A stretch of 64,000 nucleotides of DNA from Methanobacteriales archaeon HGW-Methanobacteriales-1 (GTDB lineage: Archaea; Methanobacteriota; Methanobacteria; Methanobacteriales; Methanobacteriaceae), in NCBI GenBank assembly GCA_002839705.1, contig PGYO01000006.1:39889-103888 (forward strand), read 5' to 3'. A program made the position numbers and the translations under genes. The notes under the pieces are model-generated. The model worked only from the letters and a program-made list of their open reading frames with translations, ran no database searches and was not told where the DNA came from. Positions within the stretch are counted from its first letter, which is position 1. Each line of letters begins with the position of its first letter. This document shows, in pieces, positions 61,461 to 64,000 of this stretch.

Positions 61461-62297
61461 CTATATATTTTCAGAATAATTCTTTATATACCAATCAATC
61501 AGTTCCCCCGCAATACTTATTCGAGATGGCATTTCTGGAAGATCATTTACTTCAAACCATTTAGCATGAGCAATTTCCGCACCATCCACTTCTATGTCTC
61601 CACTTTCATACTCCGCAGTAAAACCAATCATCAAAGAATGGGGGAAAGGCCAGGGTTGACTACTAAAATATTTAATATTTTTAACTTTCAAACCCACTTC
61701 TTCCATAGTTTCTCTTTGCACGGCTTCTTCTAAGGTTTCTCCAGCTTCAACAAACCCGGCAATAAGACCATACATGTTGGAGCGAGTGTAAGTATGCTTG
61801 GCCATAAGTAGTTTGCCTTCCTTAACAATAGCAGTTATGACTGCTGGTGAGAGACGTGTAAAACTGGTAAATCCACATTCTGGGCAAAATTTGGCCATTT
61901 CATTATCCATAGTTTCTGTGGGAGTGCCACATTTACCACAAAACTGGTGATTTTTATCCCAGTTAATTATTTGAATTGCTCTACCTGCTAAAAGGTAAAT
62001 ATCTTCTTCTAAAATAGAGTAAACAGATTTTAGATCATTAAAAGCCCAGTCTTGAATATAATTTGCTTCTTCAACTTCGGCAGCATAGCAGGGGTGATCT
62101 TGAAGAGTACCCAGATATATTTTTCTTATAGTGGTGAAATTAAATTCTGCTAAGTCCTTAGAGAAAGGGATAGTTTTATTTTTAATATTTATTAATATTT
62201 TATCAGAATTAAAAACAAACCAATATGCCTTTGAGTTGTTTTTGTGATTAGGCCTATTTTCTGGATGGTATTGTTTGTAAATACTTTCCCTCAGCAT
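61461..62297 (-). CDS. nudC: NADH pyrophosphatase-type Nudix hydrolase (NudC)
   Basis: A 278-residue protein with the NudC layout: an N-terminal domain, a zinc ribbon (FCGKCGTP and FCPECGF, about residues 113-135), a Nudix box GFVEAGETLEEAVQRETMEE near residue 180, and the NADH-specific SQPWPFPHSLM just after it. It cleaves NAD(H) to NMN(H) plus AMP; bacterial NudC also removes NAD caps from RNA, which is untested here. It is same-strand upstream of the Kef-type gene. Confidence 0.92.
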   Translation of the reverse strand: MLRESIYKQYHPENRPNHKNNSKAYWFVFNSDKILINIKNKTIPFSKDLAEFNFTTIRKIYLGTLQDHPCYAAEVEEANYIQDWAFNDLKSVYSILEEDIYLLAGRAIQIINWDKNHQFCGKCGTPTETMDNEMAKFCPECGFTSFTRLSPAVITAIVKEGKLLMAKHTYTRSNMYGLIAGFVEAGETLEEAVQRETMEEVGLKVKNIKYFSSQPWPFPHSLMIGFTAEYESGDIEVDGAEIAHAKWFEVNDLPEMPSRISIAGELIDWYIKNYSENI

Positions 62298-62454
62298 AGA
62301 ATTAATATTGTAGGGATGTTTATAAATAATTAATGTAGAGTTTAATGTAGGGATATTAATGGAAATAAAATACTATAACCAAGATTACAATTTATCTAAT
62401 AGATTTAATAATTTAATTTTATAATAGTTAATTAATTCACTAAAAGGTCATATT

Positions 62455-62838
62455 ATGGACAATCAGGAAAAGAAATCAATTGTAGAAAAGTATTTTGAAG
62501 CGTATAATGAATTTGATGTGGATAAAATGGTTTCCTATCTACACGAAGACGTAGAATTTAGAAATATTTCTCAAGGCCATGTCACACTAGCTTTAAACGG
62601 CAAAAAATCTTTTACTAACCAGGCTCGCCAAGCGGTTAGTTTATTTGAGAAAAGAGAACTTAAAATAGATGAAATTGAATTTGAAGATGATGTTGCTGAT
62701 ATTAAAATTAATTTTATGGGTATTTTAGCCTTGGATGTTCCGGAGGGCCCTTCTAAGGGTGAAAAAGTTGAACTTAAAGGTCGAACTGTTTTGAAGTTTA
62801 AGGACGATAAAATAAGTTCTATTGAGGATATTAGCTAA
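62455..62838 (+). CDS. SnoaL/NTF2-like protein
   Basis: A 127-residue single cone-fold domain with the usual start IVEKYFEAYNEFDVDKMVSYLHEDVEFRN and the end GRTVLKFKDDKISSIEDIS. Such proteins are small ligand-binding or isomerase-like enzymes of varied function. AAAAGGTCAT lies before the ATG. It converges on the secreted-protein gene. Confidence 0.8.
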   Translation: MDNQEKKSIVEKYFEAYNEFDVDKMVSYLHEDVEFRNISQGHVTLALNGKKSFTNQARQAVSLFEKRELKIDEIEFEDDVADIKINFMGILALDVPEGPSKGEKVELKGRTVLKFKDDKISSIEDIS

Positions 62839-62916
62839 GAATTAATCAGTTATATCTATTTTAATATAAACTCAAATATTATTTTTATTTTAAAAAAAGA
62901 ATAAAGAAGTAATAAT

Positions 62917-63360
62917 TTAGGCAAGTCCTTTGAGCATAGCTGGGCGATAGACATACCAATAGTATTTTCGGGTACTTAATTTAGTATTTTTATAAGTTAC
63001 TGTTGTTCCCGGACCTAATTCACTGTCACTGTAGTCACTGATTTTCATTTTAGTTTTGGTAATTTTTTTCAGGGTGATAATATCATGCCAGCTAACTACC
63101 CAGTGTCCACTGTATCTTCCATTATTTTTCACATAAAATGTTTGGAATATTTTTCGTTTATTGCTGGGAACATAAAGATAAGTTTTCCATGACATTTTCA
63201 TAGGCCCGCTTTGGCCACTATAAAAATATTTGGTTCCCTGGTCCACTTTAAATGCTTTATCAGTTACTTTTGCTGCTGCAGCAGGTTCTGCAATTTGAAT
63301 AACGGCACAAACCATTAGCAAAACAGCAAGTCCGGCTAATATATTCATTTTCTTTTCCAT
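62917..63360 (-). CDS. Small secreted protein, unknown
   Basis: A 147-residue protein with a signal peptide (ILAGLAVLLMVCAVIQIA, cleavage likely after AAAA). The mature part is basic and beta-rich with SWKTYLYVPSNKRKIFQTFYV, sharing WKTY with the secreted protein at 25909. A very strong AGGAGGAG site precedes the ATG. It is probably extracellular or cell-wall associated. Confidence 0.7.
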   Translation of the reverse strand: MEKKMNILAGLAVLLMVCAVIQIAEPAAAAKVTDKAFKVDQGTKYFYSGQSGPMKMSWKTYLYVPSNKRKIFQTFYVKNNGRYSGHWVVSWHDIITLKKITKTKMKISDYSDSELGPGTTVTYKNTKLSTRKYYWYVYRPAMLKGLA

Positions 63361-63705
63361 AAAACTCCTCCTTATATTTTATATTATATAATTATTAATT
63401 TGAAAATTGAACATTATAAATTTTTTCATGAAGGACGAATTTAAGAAAAGCTCAGTATTGCCAGTTTATTTTTCATTCAGGGTCTTATTTTGAGCCTCTA
63501 AAACAATTTAAAACAAATAGAAACGTTAATCATAAATTAATAATAAACTCAGAACCTTATGGAAATTGATTAAAAAAGTTCTTGGAAAAGACTGGAATAA
63601 CTTAGAAAAGACATAGAATAACAATTAAAACTTCAATTAGCAAAAAAATTATTAGAAAAAAGAAATGCATCATTTAAAATATAAAAAATTAGGGAATTTC
63701 CCTAA
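63361..63705. other. AT-rich intergenic region
   Basis: About 345 bases without a credible gene. It must hold the promoter of the secreted-protein gene and the 3' end of the transglutaminase gene, but I see no clear repeat, hairpin or operator. Confidence 0.4.
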
Positions 63706-64000
63706 TTAAAATGGTAGTGATGCATAGGTACCTTTGTATTTAACTAGAGTCCAACTATTAATTACACCTAAACTGTTTTTGGAACTGGAAGCATCTGCTT
63801 TTACCCATTTTCCATTGACATAGACTTCGGAGTAAACATGACCATAGGTACTTCCACTGGTAAATTTACCACTTACATGGACGTATCGGGATTGTATCCC
63901 CACGGCCCTCATTAAAGCATTCATGAGGTGGGCATGATCTACACAGTTTCCTTTCCTGTATGATAAAGTTTTAACTGCTCCGTATTTGGTGTTGTAGTAA
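63706..64000 (-). CDS. Transglutaminase-like protein, C-terminal part
   Basis: The frame is open through the right edge of the window, giving about 98 residues. It has the transglutaminase/papain-type triad: Cys in KGNCVDHAHLMNALMRAVG, His in YGHVYSEVYVNGKW, and Asp in KADASSS. In Methanobacteriales such domains are often at the end of large surface or pseudomurein-related proteins. The N-terminus lies outside the window, so the full architecture is unknown. Confidence 0.85.
   Translation of the reverse strand, partial: YYNTKYGAVKTLSYRKGNCVDHAHLMNALMRAVGIQSRYVHVSGKFTSGSTYGHVYSEVYVNGKWVKADASSSKNSLGVINSWTLVKYKGTYASLPF

Overview
This 64 kb window comes from an AT-rich, hydrogenotrophic methanogen of the order Methanobacteriales, most likely a mesophilic Methanobacterium. 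The evidence is the distal part of an eha energy-converting hydrogenase operon, a formylmethanofuran:H4MPT formyltransferase paralogue, archaeal-type TATA boxes, GGTGAT-type ribosome binding sites, HisKA_2 PAS kinases and a transglutaminase-like protein. The genus is an inference; no rRNA gene is present.

Layout. (1) 1-12.9 kb, + strand: ehaG (partial) through ehaR, then a formyltransferase, a PfkB sugar kinase, a six-cluster polyferredoxin and a CBS protein. A long T-rich terminator region follows. (2) 13-18.4 kb, + strand: sulfur and thiamin genes, namely a cystathionine gamma-synthase/lyase-like enzyme, a ubiquitin-like sulfur carrier, ThiI, Thi4, a MOSC protein and a zinc ribbon. (3) 18.5-25.8 kb: a CDP-alcohol phosphatidyltransferase, a non-canonical Nramp transporter next to a soluble MgtE-like sensor, an Lrp regulator, two tandem UbiA prenyltransferases, a VOC protein and a pseudo-receiver. 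(4) 26.5-33.4 kb: a sulfur/cysteine island with iscU, iscS, metX-CBS, metY, tRNA-Cys and cysS. (5) 33.4-43.9 kb: an accessory region with membrane proteins, an AttH/lipocalin-like enzyme, a DJ-1 protein, HXXEE membrane proteins and at least four decayed genes, including sfsA. (6) 44-53.6 kb, + strand: a heavy-metal P-type ATPase with an apparent frameshift, then a GMC oxidoreductase, an E1-like enzyme and hdrC-hdrB-hdrA. (7) 53.8-64 kb: two PAS sensor kinases, a hypothetical protein, a Kef-type antiporter, NudC, an NTF2-like protein, a small secreted protein and a partial transglutaminase.

The most interesting signal is a recurrent palindrome, TATAAC-N4-GTTATA, sometimes doubled as AAC-N4-GTTATATAAC-N4-GTT. 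It lies upstream of the metB-like gene, the sulfur carrier/thiI, the MOSC gene, metX (degenerate), metY, tRNA-Cys/cysS and the GMC-E1-hdrCBA cluster. Several copies overlap the TATA box. It looks like the operator of an undescribed sulfur regulon that includes a divergent heterodisulfide-reductase complex. In that complex HdrB has TCG in place of the second CCG motif, and HdrA carries a fused MvhD-like domain that has lost its [2Fe-2S] cysteines. Other points of note are two genes that seem to start at ATT, a CzrA/SmtB-like operator before the metal ATPase, and a TTCG-N8-CGAA box of MsvR type before the zinc-ribbon gene.
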